A stretch of 64,000 nt of DNA from positions 3,658,024-3,722,023 of the forward strand of contig NZ_KB900626.1 of the NCBI RefSeq assembly GCF_000379125.1, read 5' to 3'. How positions within the stretch are numbered: position 1 is the stretch's first letter; each line of letters begins with the position of its first letter. The stretch comes from Methylosinus sp. LW4. GTDB taxonomy: Bacteria > Pseudomonadota > Alphaproteobacteria > Rhizobiales > Beijerinckiaceae. Below are positions 40,448-49,776 of the stretch, one piece after another. The notes beneath the pieces were generated by a model. That model had not been told where the DNA came from and made no database searches. It worked only from the letters and a program-made list of their open reading frames with translations. Made by a program: the position numbers and the translations under genes.

Positions 40448-40929
40448 CGAAACATCACGAGGGCGTCGACGAAGCCCTGCGTCGGATGCCGGAAGGCGCG
40501 CGGCAGCCGGCCGACGATCTCGAAATCGAAAGAGCGCCATAGGCGAATGGCGCGGAGATTCGTCTCGACGACGAAGTTGAATTGCACGCCGCGAAAGCCG
40601 CGCTCGCGCGCATGATCCAGAGAATGCGCGCACATTGCGCGCGCGACGCCGCGACCGGCCGCTTCGACGCTGGTCATATAGCCGCAATTGCAGATATGGG
40701 CTCCGCCGCCGGCCTGATTGGCGCGCAAATAATAGGAGCCGACGATCCTCCCTTCGTCGTCTTCCGCGACGAAGGTCTCGCGATCCGCGCCCAGCCAATA
40801 GGCGAGGGCGTCGGCCTCGGTCATGTCGCGATCGAGCGCATAGGTCTCGCCGGCGCGGATGGTCGGGCCGATGACGCGCCAGATCGCCGGCGCGTCGCCG
40901 CCTCGAGCGGGGCGGATCGATCGGATCAC
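40423..40929 (-). CDS. GNAT family N-acetyltransferase
   Basis: A 168-residue acetyltransferase. The start is GTG at 40929 ([20 protein letters not shown]), overlapping the stop of the DUF1491 gene (GTGA), so the two are coupled. The acetyl-CoA binding region is [20 protein letters not shown] near residues 92-111, followed by [20 protein letters not shown], the usual beta5-alpha4 block. The substrate is unknown. A longer frame upstream is noise from the DUF1491 gene. Confidence 0.87.
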   Translation of the reverse strand: MIRSIRPARGGDAPAIWRVIGPTIRAGETYALDRDMTEADALAYWLGADRETFVAEDDEGRIVGSYYLRANQAGGGAHICNCGYMTSVEAAGRGVARAMCAHSLDHARERGFRGVQFNFVVETNLRAIRLWRSFDFEIVGRLPRAFRHPTQGFVDALVMFRQLGAPDG

Positions 40930-41276
40930 GCCGCTCGCGCCGCTATGTCGACGAAGCTCTTGCCCTCGCGATCCTCGATCTCGACCAGCCACAGATCTGG
41001 GTCGAAGGCGATCTCCTTGCGGACGCGCTCCTCCGCCTCCAGCGGCGTCACCCATTCGTCGGCGTGCAGACGCGCAAACAGGCGATCGACGCCCTCCGGC
41101 AAATCCACGCTCTGCGGCGCCGGCCCGAGCAGCGCCGCGCGTCCATCCAGCCTGTCGATCTTCACGAAGATCGCGCCCGCTTCCTCGGAGCCGCGGCGGC
41201 GCAGCATGGCGACGGAGCCGGCCGTCTCGGCGCGGCGGATGAGGGCGGAGACGAAAAAGTCGGATCGAAGACGCAT
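40926..41276 (-). CDS. DUF1491 family protein
   Basis: A 116-residue protein typical of the alphaproteobacterial DUF1491 family: MRLRSDFFVSALIRRAETAG, GAIFVKIDRLDGRAALLGPA, and the C-terminal KEIAFDPDLWLVEIEDREGK. No membrane segment is seen and the function is unknown. It is the first gene of a two-gene unit with the acetyltransferase, and is divergent from the fluoride-riboswitch operon. Confidence 0.88.
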   Translation of the reverse strand: MRLRSDFFVSALIRRAETAGSVAMLRRRGSEEAGAIFVKIDRLDGRAALLGPAPQSVDLPEGVDRLFARLHADEWVTPLEAEERVRKEIAFDPDLWLVEIEDREGKSFVDIAARAA

Positions 41277-41433
41277 GAATTCTTTTCAGCCATTCGAGCC
41301 CGTCCGCGCAAGCGCTTTCGGCATGGCTTCGCGCGCGCGGCCTCGCGCGCAATGCTCTGCTCCAGCTCGTTCTTGACGCTGTCTCATTGCTCAGATACCA
41401 ATTTCGCGAAGGCCGCCGCTCGCGCGTGCGGCC

Positions 41434-41486
41434 GGGGGATGGGGTCCCCCTTCAACCGCCGCAAAGGCTGATGACTCCTGCTTACG
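41434..41486 (+). promoter_or_regulatory. Fluoride riboswitch (crcB RNA motif)
   Basis: The sequence has all conserved parts of the fluoride aptamer: GGGGATGGGGTCCCC (41435-41449), AACCGCC with a GCAAA loop, and GGCTGATGACTCCTGC (41466-41481). Pairing is consistent: GGGG with CCCC, GGGGTC with GACTCC, and GCC with GGC around GCAAA. The invariant GATG and TGATGAC are present. It starts 348 nt before the SmbP-like gene and about 760 nt before crcB. Two hairpins follow, CCGACG/CGTCGG (41488-41509) and GAGCGA/TCGCTC (41513-41529), and could form the expression platform. No T-run terminator is visible, so control may act on translation or on Rho. The gene-free stretch from 41277 to this element holds nothing else recognisable. 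Confidence 0.94.
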
Positions 41487-41543
41487 TCCGACGGTCGACC
41501 GATCGTCGGAGAGAGCGATCTATTCGCTCGGCAGGGGTCCGTC

Positions 41544-41690
41544 ATGAGTCAGCGCGCCGCGGTTTCTCCGTTTCTTCCAATTCCATCCATCGAACGCGCA
41601 GCCAGCGCCGCGCTGTCGATCGAGCTTCGTCGCGCCGAGGCGCGCGCCCATGGCCGGGCGGTCACGGCCTATCGAATGAGATTCGAATGA
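41544..41690 (+). CDS. Possible 48-residue small protein directly after the fluoride riboswitch
   Basis: The ATG at 41544 has AGGGG 7 nt upstream and is the first start codon with a good ribosome site after the riboswitch. The product begins MSQRAAVSPFLPIPSIERAA and ends in a basic, helical tail (RAVTAYRMRFE). No membrane helix or known domain is seen. It could be a regulated leader peptide, a small protein, or only the spacer. The support is position and ribosome site, not homology. Confidence 0.4.
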   Translation: MSQRAAVSPFLPIPSIERAASAALSIELRRAEARAHGRAVTAYRMRFE

Positions 41691-41781
41691 CCGCGTTCAT
41701 CGGCTGCGCCGCATCGGCGCGGCCGGCGACGAAAAATCGAATCCGAAACCCCGACCGCAATGGTCGGAAGAGGAGAGTGAG

Positions 41782-42135
41782 ATGAATATTCGCACATTCG
41801 GGCTCGCCGCGAGCCTCGGCCTCGCCGCGCTTCTCGGGTCGACGCTCGCGCGCGCCGACGACCGGCTGGACCAGGCGATCTATCACGTCAATGAGGCGAT
41901 CACCCAGGGCGGCAAGCTGCATGACACCGGCCTGCTCTCCTATCACGCCGATCTCGCGCTCGAGAAAGCCGAGGGACTGCAGAAATTCAAGCCCAATCCG
42001 CATCTGGCGGAGGCGATCGTCCATATAAAGGCGGCGATAGAGGAAGGGCGCGCCAACCACGCCGAAGCGGGAACCGCGCAGGCGAAGGAAGCGCTCTCGC
42101 ATCTCGAGGAGGCGAGCAAGGAGAGCGCAAAATAA
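41782..42135 (+). CDS. SmbP-like exported small metal-binding protein
   Basis: A 117-residue precursor. Residues 1-25 are a signal peptide (FGLAASLGLAALLGSTLARA, cleavage near ARA-DD), so the mature protein is periplasmic. The mature part is helical, with spaced histidines (YHVNEAITQGGKLHDTG, LLSYHADLAL, PNPHLAEAIVHIKAAIEEGR, ANHAEAGTAQAKEALSHLEE), as in SmbP, a copper/nickel-binding four-helix bundle from Nitrosomonas. AGAGGAG precedes the ATG. It lies between the fluoride riboswitch and crcB, 62 nt before crcB on the same strand, an unexpected partner for fluoride defence. Confidence 0.82.
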   Translation: MNIRTFGLAASLGLAALLGSTLARADDRLDQAIYHVNEAITQGGKLHDTGLLSYHADLALEKAEGLQKFKPNPHLAEAIVHIKAAIEEGRANHAEAGTAQAKEALSHLEEASKESAK

Positions 42136-42197
42136 GCTTCGCGCCGCGCGAGGCCGCGGTCGGCCTCGCGCGAATCTCTGACAGGCAAAGGCTCGCG

Positions 42198-42596
42198 ATG
42201 ATCTATGTTCTCATCATGATCGGCAGCGCGATCGGCGGCGTCGCGCGTTATTGGCTCTCGGGAGCGATCTCCCGCTGCTTCGGCGAGGCCTTTCCCTGGG
42301 GCACGCTGATCGTGAATGTCTCCGGCTGCTTCGCCATCGGCTTTTTCGCGACGCTCACGGCGCCGGGGGACGGCCGTCTCTTCGTCGACACGCAGACGCG
42401 CCAATTCGTGATGATCGGCCTATGCGGGGGCTATACGACCTTCTCCTCCTTCGGCCTGCAGACGCTCAATCTGGCGCGCGGCGGCGAGGCCTTCGCCGCG
42501 CTCGCCAATATCGGCCTGTCGTTCGGGCTCTGCCTTTTCGCGGTCTGGCTCGGACATGTCGCCGCCGCTCATCTCAACGCGTTGAAAGGAGCCTGA
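42198..42596 (+). CDS. crcB: Fluoride channel/exporter CrcB (Fluc)
   Basis: A 132-residue inner-membrane protein with four hydrophobic helices, forming dual-topology dimers that let fluoride leave the cell. Signatures: IGGVARYWLSGAISRC, PWGTLIVNVSGCFAIGFF (the central Asn helix) and GLCGGYTTFSSFGLQTLNLA (the sodium-site TTFSSF break). Length is normal. It is transcribed from the riboswitch-led region and is followed after 2 nt by the DUF190 gene. Confidence 0.96.
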   Translation: MIYVLIMIGSAIGGVARYWLSGAISRCFGEAFPWGTLIVNVSGCFAIGFFATLTAPGDGRLFVDTQTRQFVMIGLCGGYTTFSSFGLQTLNLARGGEAFAALANIGLSFGLCLFAVWLGHVAAAHLNALKGA

Positions 42597-42598
42597 CG

Positions 42599-42934
42599 AT
42601 GCAATTGCCTCGAGACGCGACTCTGCTGCGCATCTTCATCGGCGAGGACGAGAAGTTCGAAGGGCGGCCGCTGCATGAGGCGATCGTGCGGACGGCGCGC
42701 GCGCTGCATCTCGCCGGCGCCACCGTGCTGCGCGGTCCTGCGGGATTCGGCCACAGCAGCCGGATGCGCACCACGAAGATTTTGAGCCTCTCGGAAGACC
42801 TTCCCATCGTCATAGAGATCGTCGACGAGGAGGAGAAGATCGACGCCTTTCTGCCGACGCTCGATGCGATGATGAGCGGCGGGCTGGTCACGCTCGAGAA
42901 AGTGCGCGTGATGCGCTATGGCGAGAAGATGTGA
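42599..42934 (+). CDS. DUF190 family protein, crcB partner
   Basis: A 111-residue cytoplasmic protein of the DUF190 type, a ferredoxin-like fold related to PII proteins. Core blocks are LLRIFIGEDEKFEGRPLHEA, GATVLRGPAGFGHSSRMRT and LPIVIEIVDEEEKIDAFLPT. It starts 2 nt after the crcB stop, so coupled translation is likely. DUF190 genes are often next to crcB, but the molecular role (possible channel regulator) is not established. It ends one nucleotide from the convergent lhr stop. Confidence 0.9.
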   Translation: MQLPRDATLLRIFIGEDEKFEGRPLHEAIVRTARALHLAGATVLRGPAGFGHSSRMRTTKILSLSEDLPIVIEIVDEEEKIDAFLPTLDAMMSGGLVTLEKVRVMRYGEKM

Positions 42935-42935
42935 C

Positions 42936-45900
42936 TCACGCCAGATCGGCGAGCTGTCCCCGCGCCGCCGAACGGATGAGGCGTTTCTCCGCCTCCCATC
43001 GCGTCGCTTCGTCGACGTTCGTCAGAAATTCGATTTTGCCGCCGGCGAGCGCGGCTATGGGGAGGCCGTCGCGATAGAGCAGGCGATTGCCGGTGAGCGC
43101 GGCGAGCTTCCCGCCCGGAGTCAGCACGCCGATGAGATTGAGCGGATCGGCCGCCGACAGCGACACATATCGCCCATCGGCGGGCCGGCGGCGAATCTCG
43201 CGCAGCAGGCCGACGGCGTCCGGCAGCGCATATTGCTCGCCGGAAAAGCCGGCGACGAAACGCCCGCCGCGAATTTCGCCGCGCGCCTCGAGCCGCCGAT
43301 AGACGCGCAGGAGATCGCGCCAGGGCGGCAGCCAGCCGCCTTCGCGCGCCAAAAGGCGCCAGAAGACGACGCCATAGCGGCGCAGCAGCGCCTGCGCGAT
43401 GTGCTCCACGCAAGCGTGACGCGCCTGTGAGCCCGGCGCCGCATAGGCGCGGCGAATGAGGGACCAGCGCCCGGCGCTCTCCATGCCGAAGGAGAGCACT
43501 TTGCCGCGCCGCCGCGCGCCGTCGAAAGGCTTGCGCTTCTCGGAAGGCACGAGCAGCGCGCGCAGCCCGCCGAAACTGTCCGAGGTGACGAGGCCGAGCG
43601 CGGCCAGCTCGCCCAGCGCCGTCTCCAGCTCGGAGCGCAGCAGGCGCGAGGCGTCGACCAGCTCCTCGAAGAACAGCGCCCCCTCGGCGCGCAGCGTCTC
43701 GAGCGCCAATTGCGCGCGGCCGCTCAGCGCCGGCGGCTCGGCGGGCGTCGCGATCGAGGTCCAATCGGCCAGCCTTCGCCGCTCCAAGAGAGCGATCGGC
43801 GAGCTTTTGATCGGCGAGACCATGCGGGCGCCCTTGGCGGCGGCGGGCGGCGTCAACCGCGCCCAGGCGATGCGGCCGGAGAGGCAGAGCGAATCGAGAT
43901 ATCCGGTCTCGTAATCGGAGAGGCGCGCGGGGAGGATTTCCGTCTCCCAGGCGCCCGCCGGCGCTTCATATCCCTCGAGGCCCGAGAGAGCGGCGGTCAG
44001 CGCCTCCGGCCCTTTCAGCCGCGCCTCCTCGGCGACATGCTGCCAATCGAAGAGGAAGCGCAGGAAGTCGCGCGCCGCAACGGGCTCGATCTCGGCGCGC
44101 AGGCGCTTGATCGTGTAATGGTGGATGCGCGCCAGCAGGCGGCGGTCGCACCATTGCTCGTCATTGGCGCCGGGCAGGAAACGCCCGCGCATGATCGTGC
44201 CTTCCGCTTCCAGCGCGACCAGCGCGGTCGTCAGACTCGTAGGCTCGAGGCCGAGCGCCGCGGCGAGCCCCGTCTGCGTGACCGGACCCAGCCCCTCGAG
44301 CCGACCGCGCAAGATTTCGATCAGCGCCTGCTCGGCCGACCACAGCGCCGGCGCCTCGCTCTCGGGCGGCGAAATTTTCGGCGCCAGCCGCGCCTTGGGC
44401 CAGAGCGCGTGAAATTGCGTCAGCCGCTCCGCCGCGACCCAGAAGCTCGCCGCCCCGGTCTCGAAACGCGTCGCGCGCTTTTGGCGAGCCAGCGCCTCGA
44501 GCCATGCGGCCCAGTCCGGCGCGGCGGCGACCTCCGCCTCGGTGAGGCAACCGATCCAAAGCAGCGCGTCATGCAGTTCCTCCGGGTCGATCGGCTCGGG
44601 CCAGGCCTCGGACTTCACGCGCTCGATCGCCTCCGCGTCCAGCCGGCCGAGATCGGAGGCGCTCTGCGGGTCCTGCCAGCGTCGCGCCATCACCGCCTGC
44701 GCGCGGCGCTCCTCGAGGGGGGCGTCGTCGAGGAAAGCGTAAGGCCGCGCGGAGAGCACCTCCAGCGCCAGCGGCGAAGGCTGGGTGAGATCGCAGGCGA
44801 CGACGCGCACCTCGCCCGACTCCATGCGCCGCAGCAGCCGCTCCAGCCCGTCAATATCCATCGCCTCGTGCAGACAGTCCCAAATGGTCTGGTTGGTCAG
44901 CGGATGGTCGGGAACCTCGCGCTCGCCGGCGAGATTTTCGGCGCAGGCGATCTGATCGGGAAAGACGGCGGCGACCAAATCCTCCGCCTGCATGCGTAGA
45001 AATTGCGGCGGCGTCTTCTTGCCGCCCTGGAAGCGCGGCAGAGCGAGCGAGATTCCCGCCGTCCAGCGCCAGCGCGTCATGAACATGGGCGCGGTCAGCA
45101 TCGCCTGCACCAGCACGCCGCGCACGCTGTTGGAATGAAGATATTTCGCCACCTCGGCGAGCTCGAAACTATGCGCCGTGGTGAGCGAGAGCAGTATGTT
45201 GTCTTCCGTCGCCGCCGCCTGAAGCTCGAAGTTGAACTTGCGGCAAAAGCGCTTGCGCAATGCGAGGCCGAAGGCGCGATTGATGCGCCCGCCGAAGGGC
45301 GAATGCACGACGAGCTGCATTCCGCCCGCCTCGTCGAAAAAGCGTTCCAGCACGAGGCAATCCTGCGTCGGCAGCACGCCGCCGAAGGCGCCGAGCGCTC
45401 CGGCGAGATAGTCGACCAGCTGCTCCGCGGCGGGCGGCGCGACGCCGACCTCCTCCATCAGCCAGCGTTGCGCCTCGCCGCCGCCGGGGTCTCGGCGCAG
45501 ACGCTCGGCGATCTCGCCGCGTAGGCGCGAGACGGAGAGGGACAGCTCGTCCGCGCGCGCCGGCGCCTCGCCGAGCCAGAAGGGAATGGTCGGCGGCTGG
45601 CCCTGCGCATCCTCGACGCGCAAGGTCCCGCGCTCGACGCGCTGCACGCGATAGGAGGCGTTGCCGAGCTGGAAAATGTCGCCGGCCATGCTCTCCACGG
45701 CGAAATCCTCATGCACCGTGCCGACAATGTGATTCTCCGGCTCCAGCAGCACTTGATAATCGGCGGTCTCGGGGATGGCGCCGCCGGAGGTGAGCGCCGT
45801 CATGCGTGCGCCGCGCCGCTCGCGCAGAATGTGATTCACCGCATCATGATGCAGCAGCGCGCCGCGCCTGCCGCGCCGCGTCGCATAGCCCTCGGCGAGC

Positions 45901-47270
45901 ATTTTCACCACATCGTCGAATTCGGCGCGCTCCAATGCGCGATAGGGCCAGGCGCGCTTGAAACGCTCGAAGAGCTCGGCCTCGCCCCATTCCTGCGCCG
46001 CCACCTCGGCGACGATCTGCTGGGCGAGCACGTCGAGCGGGCGATGCGGAATGGCGAGCCGGTCCAGCTCGCCGCGCCGCACGCTGTCGAGTAGCGCCGC
46101 GCATTCGACGAGATCGTCGCGCGACAAGGGAAACAGCCGCCCCTTGGGCAGGCCGCCGACGACATGGCCGGAGCGCCCGACGCGCTGCAGAAAGCTCGCT
46201 ATGGAGCGCGGCGAGGCGATCTGGCAGACCAGCGTTACATCGCCGATATCGATGCCGAGCTCCAATGAGGCGGTCGCCACCAAGGCTTTGAGCTCGCCGC
46301 GCTTCAGCCGCTGCTCGGCGAGCAGGCGATGCTCCTTCGCCATGCTGCCGTGATGCGAGGTGACGGCCTCCTCGCCGAGACGATCCGACAATTCCCGCGC
46401 GATGCGCTCGGCGAGGCGGCGCGTGTTCACGAAGACCAGAGTGGTGCGATGCTCGGCGATCAGCTCGGCGAGCCGGTCGTAGACCTGAGCCCAGACCTCC
46501 GCCGACATCACCGCCTCGAGCGGCGCGCCGGGAACCTCTATGGCGAGATCGCGGGCGCGGTGATGGCCGGAATCGACGATTCCCGGCTCGCGCGCCGGCG
46601 CCGCCTGCGATCCCGCGCCGACGAGAAAATGCGCCACCGAGGAAATGGGGTTCTGCGTGGCGGAGAGGCCGATGCGTTGCAATCCGTCGCCGCAGAGCGC
46701 GGCGAGCCGCTCCAGCGAGAGCGAAAGATGCGCCCCGCGCTTATTGGGCGCGACGGCGTGAATCTCGTCCACGATGATGGCGCGCGTCGTCGCGAGCGCC
46801 TTGCGGCCCGACTCGGAGCCGAGCAGCACATAGAGCGATTCGGGCGTCGTCACGAGAATATGCGGCGGGCGCTTGCGCATTCGCTCGCGCTCGGCGGTGG
46901 GCGTGTCGCCGGTGCGCACGACCACGCGAATATCGACGTCCGGCAGCTCGGCCTGCCTCAGCTTCTCCCGCACCCCGGCGAGCGGAGCCTCGAGGTTGCG
47001 GCTGACGTCGTTGGACAGCGCCTTGAGCGGCGAGACATAGACGACGCGCGTCTCGTCCGGCAGAGTCCCGGCGAGGCCCTGGCGGATGAGATCGTCGATC
47101 GCCGCCAGAAAAGCCGCCAGCGTCTTGCCGGAGCCGGTGGGCGCGGCGATCAGGATATTTCGGCCGGATTTGATTTGGGGCCAAGCTTCCGCTTGCGCCG
47201 GCGTCGCATTGCGGAAATGATCGGCGAACCATGCCGTAACCGCCGGATGAAAAAGGTGCGACAGATGCAT
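42936..47270 (-). CDS. lhr: Large DEAD/DEAH-box helicase-related protein Lhr
   Basis: A 1444-residue helicase implicated in DNA repair. The N-terminal Lhr core has the Q-like [15 protein letters not shown], Walker [18 protein letters not shown] near 45, Walker [19 protein letters not shown] near 170, SATQNP (motif III), [17 protein letters not shown] (motif IV) and [13 protein letters not shown] (motif VI) near 365, followed by winged-helix and Lhr-specific domains ([20 protein letters not shown] near 655). The remaining C-terminal half matches the Lhr-CTD type (about 1500 residues in E. coli). It begins at ATG 47270 on the minus strand and appears monocistronic. Confidence 0.96.
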   Translation of the reverse strand: MHLSHLFHPAVTAWFADHFRNATPAQAEAWPQIKSGRNILIAAPTGSGKTLAAFLAAIDDLIRQGLAGTLPDETRVVYVSPLKALSNDVSRNLEAPLAGVREKLRQAELPDVDIRVVVRTGDTPTAERERMRKRPPHILVTTPESLYVLLGSESGRKALATTRAIIVDEIHAVAPNKRGAHLSLSLERLAALCGDGLQRIGLSATQNPISSVAHFLVGAGSQAAPAREPGIVDSGHHRARDLAIEVPGAPLEAVMSAEVWAQVYDRLAELIAEHRTTLVFVNTRRLAERIARELSDRLGEEAVTSHHGSMAKEHRLLAEQRLKRGELKALVATASLELGIDIGDVTLVCQIASPRSIASFLQRVGRSGHVVGGLPKGRLFPLSRDDLVECAALLDSVRRGELDRLAIPHRPLDVLAQQIVAEVAAQEWGEAELFERFKRAWPYRALERAEFDDVVKMLAEGYATRRGRRGALLHHDAVNHILRERRGARMTALTSGGAIPETADYQVLLEPENHIVGTVHEDFAVESMAGDIFQLGNASYRVQRVERGTLRVEDAQGQPPTIPFWLGEAPARADELSLSVSRLRGEIAERLRRDPGGGEAQRWLMEEVGVAPPAAEQLVDYLAGALGAFGGVLPTQDCLVLERFFDEAGGMQLVVHSPFGGRINRAFGLALRKRFCRKFNFELQAAATEDNILLSLTTAHSFELAEVAKYLHSNSVRGVLVQAMLTAPMFMTRWRWTAGISLALPRFQGGKKTPPQFLRMQAEDLVAAVFPDQIACAENLAGEREVPDHPLTNQTIWDCLHEAMDIDGLERLLRRMESGEVRVVACDLTQPSPLALEVLSARPYAFLDDAPLEERRAQAVMARRWQDPQSASDLGRLDAEAIERVKSEAWPEPIDPEELHDALLWIGCLTEAEVAAAPDWAAWLEALARQKRATRFETGAASFWVAAERLTQFHALWPKARLAPKISPPESEAPALWSAEQALIEILRGRLEGLGPVTQTGLAAALGLEPTSLTTALVALEAEGTIMRGRFLPGANDEQWCDRRLLARIHHYTIKRLRAEIEPVAARDFLRFLFDWQHVAEEARLKGPEALTAALSGLEGYEAPAGAWETEILPARLSDYETGYLDSLCLSGRIAWARLTPPAAAKGARMVSPIKSSPIALLERRRLADWTSIATPAEPPALSGRAQLALETLRAEGALFFEELVDASRLLRSELETALGELAALGLVTSDSFGGLRALLVPSEKRKPFDGARRRGKVLSFGMESAGRWSLIRRAYAAPGSQARHACVEHIAQALLRRYGVVFWRLLAREGGWLPPWRDLLRVYRRLEARGEIRGGRFVAGFSGEQYALPDAVGLLREIRRRPADGRYVSLSAADPLNLIGVLTPGGKLAALTGNRLLYRDGLPIAALAGGKIEFLTNVDEATRWEAEKRLIRSAARGQLADLA

Positions 47271-47461
47271 GGCCGTGAGGAGAGGAGAGAGCCCCGTGGA
47301 GAGAGCAGGCTAGCGGCGATCGGACCGCGCGCCAACCATGAGATTTGGGAATTTCGCGGCGCCGCGACAAGCTCGCGGCGGCTTCAGCCACATTTCTGGC
47401 CGGACGGGAGGCGGCCGCTCAGGGCGAGCGGACGGCCCGCCATTGCGCCGAGAGGATGTTC

Positions 47462-49726
47462 ATGCGCAGCAAATTCATCGATACGTCGTCGTTCCTCTAT
47501 GCCGGCTTCGCCATTCTCGCGGCGTCCTTGTTCGCCGCTTTCGCTTTCGTCGGCAAGCAGGCGACCGACTATCGCGACGTGCGGCAGCTCATCGGCGAGA
47601 AGCGGATTCATCACAACATACTCGATCGGCTCCAGGAGGCCGAATCCGCGGAGCGCGGCTATCTGCTGACCAATGACGCGGCCTATCTCGCGCCCTTCGA
47701 CGCCGCCAAGGCCCGCGTGAACGCCGATTTCGACGCGCTGCTGCGCGCGAGCGAGCCGGGCGAGGATCGCAATGCGCTGGAGGCGCAGCGCGTGATCGCC
47801 AATGAGAAGCTCGCCGAAATGACCAAGAATGTGGAGCTGCAGGCGGCCGGCCGGCATGAGGACGCCGTGGCCATCGTGCGCGCCGGCTCCGGCAGGGCCT
47901 TCATGGAGCAGCTGCGCGTCGGCCTCGACGACAAGACGTCTCGCCAGCAGCAGCTGATCGACGCACAATCGCGCGGCGTGGAGACGAATGGCTCGCTGCT
48001 GCGCGCCGGCGCGGCGCTCGCCATCTCCATCACCATTCTCATCGGCGCGGCGACCATCGCCGTGCTGCGCGGACGGCTCGAGGAGATCGCGGCGGCGCAA
48101 TCGGAGCTGCGCGACGTCAACGCCGCGCTCTCCACCGAGGCGGCGCAGCGCGAGCAGCTCGCCGAGCAATTGCGCCAATCGCAGAAGATGGAGGCGATCG
48201 GCCAGCTCACCGGCGGCCTCGCGCATGATTTCAACAATATGCTCGCCGTCGTCATCGGCAGCGTCAATCTCGCCAAGCGGCGCCTCTCCACCGATCCGGC
48301 GGAGACGCTGCGCTATCTCGACAGCGCGCTGGAAGGCGCCGAGCATGCGGCGACGCTGACGCATCGTCTGCTCGCCTTCTCGCGGCGCCAGCCCCTCGCG
48401 CCCGAGCCGATCGACCCCAATAAGATGGTCTCGTCCATGGCCGAGATGCTTCGCCGCACGCTGGGCGAGGATGTGCGGCTGGAGGCGGTCTTCGCCGGCG
48501 GCCTGTGGCGCGCCTATGCGGACCCAAGCCAGCTCGAGACGACGATCCTCAATCTCGCGCTCAATGCGCGCGACGCCATGCCCCAAGGCGGGGCGCTCAC
48601 CATAGAGACGAGCAACGCCTATCTCGACGAGGAATATGCCGCGCGCGAGGTGGGCATACCGTCCGGCCAATATGTGCTGATCGCCGTCACCGACACCGGA
48701 ACCGGCATGAGCCGCGAGACGGTCGCGCGCGCCTTCGATCCTTTCTTCACCACCAAGCCCGCCGGGCGCGGCACCGGGCTCGGATTGAGCCAGGTCTATG
48801 GCTTCGTGCGCCAGTCGGGCGGGCATGTCCGCATCTATTCGGAGCAGGGGCTCGGCACCACGGTCAAGCTCTATCTGCCGCGCCATCACGGCCCCGCCAG
48901 CGCGACGACCACATCCACGCCGCCTGCGCGCACCGCGCCGCGCAGCGAGAAGAGCGAGACGATCCTCATCGTCGAGGACGATACGCGCGTGCGTGATCTC
49001 ACCGCCGACACGCTCGCCGAGCTCGGCTATAGCGTGCTGGCGGCAGAGAGCGCCGCCGCCGCGCTGCGCCAGCTCGAGGTCAATCCGAATATTTCGCTGC
49101 TGTTCACCGATGTGGTGATGCCCGACACCAATGGCCGCAAGCTCGCCGAGGAGGCGTGGAGGCGTCGGCCCGATCTGAAGATACTCTTCACCACCGGCTA
49201 CACGCCCAACGCCGTCGTCCACAATGGCGTGCTGGACCCCGGCGTCGAGCTGATCGTGAAGCCCTATTCCATCGATCGGCTGGGGCGCAAGGTGCGCGAC
49301 GTTCTAGACGGCGCGCGCGCCGTTCCGCCGGAGACGAAGACGAGCCGGCGCAAGGTCATGATCGTCGATGACGACGCGGCCGTGTGCGAGGCCATGGCGG
49401 AGCTGCTGCGTCTCGAGAATTACGAGGTCGGCGTCGCCAGCGACGGAATGCGCGCGCTCGAGCTGGCGCAGAGCTTCAAGCCCGATGTCGCTCTGCTCGA
49501 TCTCGGCCTTCCGATCATGGACGGCTATGAGACGGCGCGCCGGCTGCGCGCCGCGCCGGAAGGGCGGGATCTTCTCCTCATCGCCTCCACCGGCTCCGGC
49601 GGCGATGATGTGCGGCGTCTCTGCGAGGCCGCCGGATTCGATTTCCATCTCGTCAAGCCGATCGATCTCGACGCGCTGAAGGCTCTGATCGACGGCCAAA
49701 AGCCGCACCCCTCTCGCGCCACATGA
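47462..49726 (+). CDS. CHASE3 hybrid histidine kinase with two receiver domains
   Basis: A 754-residue protein. N-terminal membrane helix (YAGFAILAASLFAAFAFVG), CHASE3 periplasmic sensor (about 30-180; LQEAESAERGYLLTNDAAYL), second helix near 185, coiled-coil, HisKA with QLTGGLAHDFNNMLAVVIGS (the FixL/NtrB-like HDFNN type), HATPase (LNLALNARDAMPQGG; GRGTGLGLSQVYGFVRQSGG), then two receiver domains with phospho-Asp in LLFTDVVMPDTNG near 580 and ALLDLGLPIMDG near 680. No output regulator is adjacent. The start at 47462 is chosen because GAGAGG lies 6 nt upstream. Confidence 0.92.
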   Translation: MRSKFIDTSSFLYAGFAILAASLFAAFAFVGKQATDYRDVRQLIGEKRIHHNILDRLQEAESAERGYLLTNDAAYLAPFDAAKARVNADFDALLRASEPGEDRNALEAQRVIANEKLAEMTKNVELQAAGRHEDAVAIVRAGSGRAFMEQLRVGLDDKTSRQQQLIDAQSRGVETNGSLLRAGAALAISITILIGAATIAVLRGRLEEIAAAQSELRDVNAALSTEAAQREQLAEQLRQSQKMEAIGQLTGGLAHDFNNMLAVVIGSVNLAKRRLSTDPAETLRYLDSALEGAEHAATLTHRLLAFSRRQPLAPEPIDPNKMVSSMAEMLRRTLGEDVRLEAVFAGGLWRAYADPSQLETTILNLALNARDAMPQGGALTIETSNAYLDEEYAAREVGIPSGQYVLIAVTDTGTGMSRETVARAFDPFFTTKPAGRGTGLGLSQVYGFVRQSGGHVRIYSEQGLGTTVKLYLPRHHGPASATTTSTPPARTAPRSEKSETILIVEDDTRVRDLTADTLAELGYSVLAAESAAAALRQLEVNPNISLLFTDVVMPDTNGRKLAEEAWRRRPDLKILFTTGYTPNAVVHNGVLDPGVELIVKPYSIDRLGRKVRDVLDGARAVPPETKTSRRKVMIVDDDAAVCEAMAELLRLENYEVGVASDGMRALELAQSFKPDVALLDLGLPIMDGYETARRLRAAPEGRDLLLIASTGSGGDDVRRLCEAAGFDFHLVKPIDLDALKALIDGQKPHPSRAT

Positions 49727-49776
49727 GGCGCTCCCCCATATAGAGGCGCCGAAGGAACAGCGCATGGTCAGCGCCA

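Noticed and set aside
41387-41785. 132-codon frame running through the fluoride riboswitch
   Set aside because: It would translate the conserved aptamer, and the product is Arg-rich without any motif.
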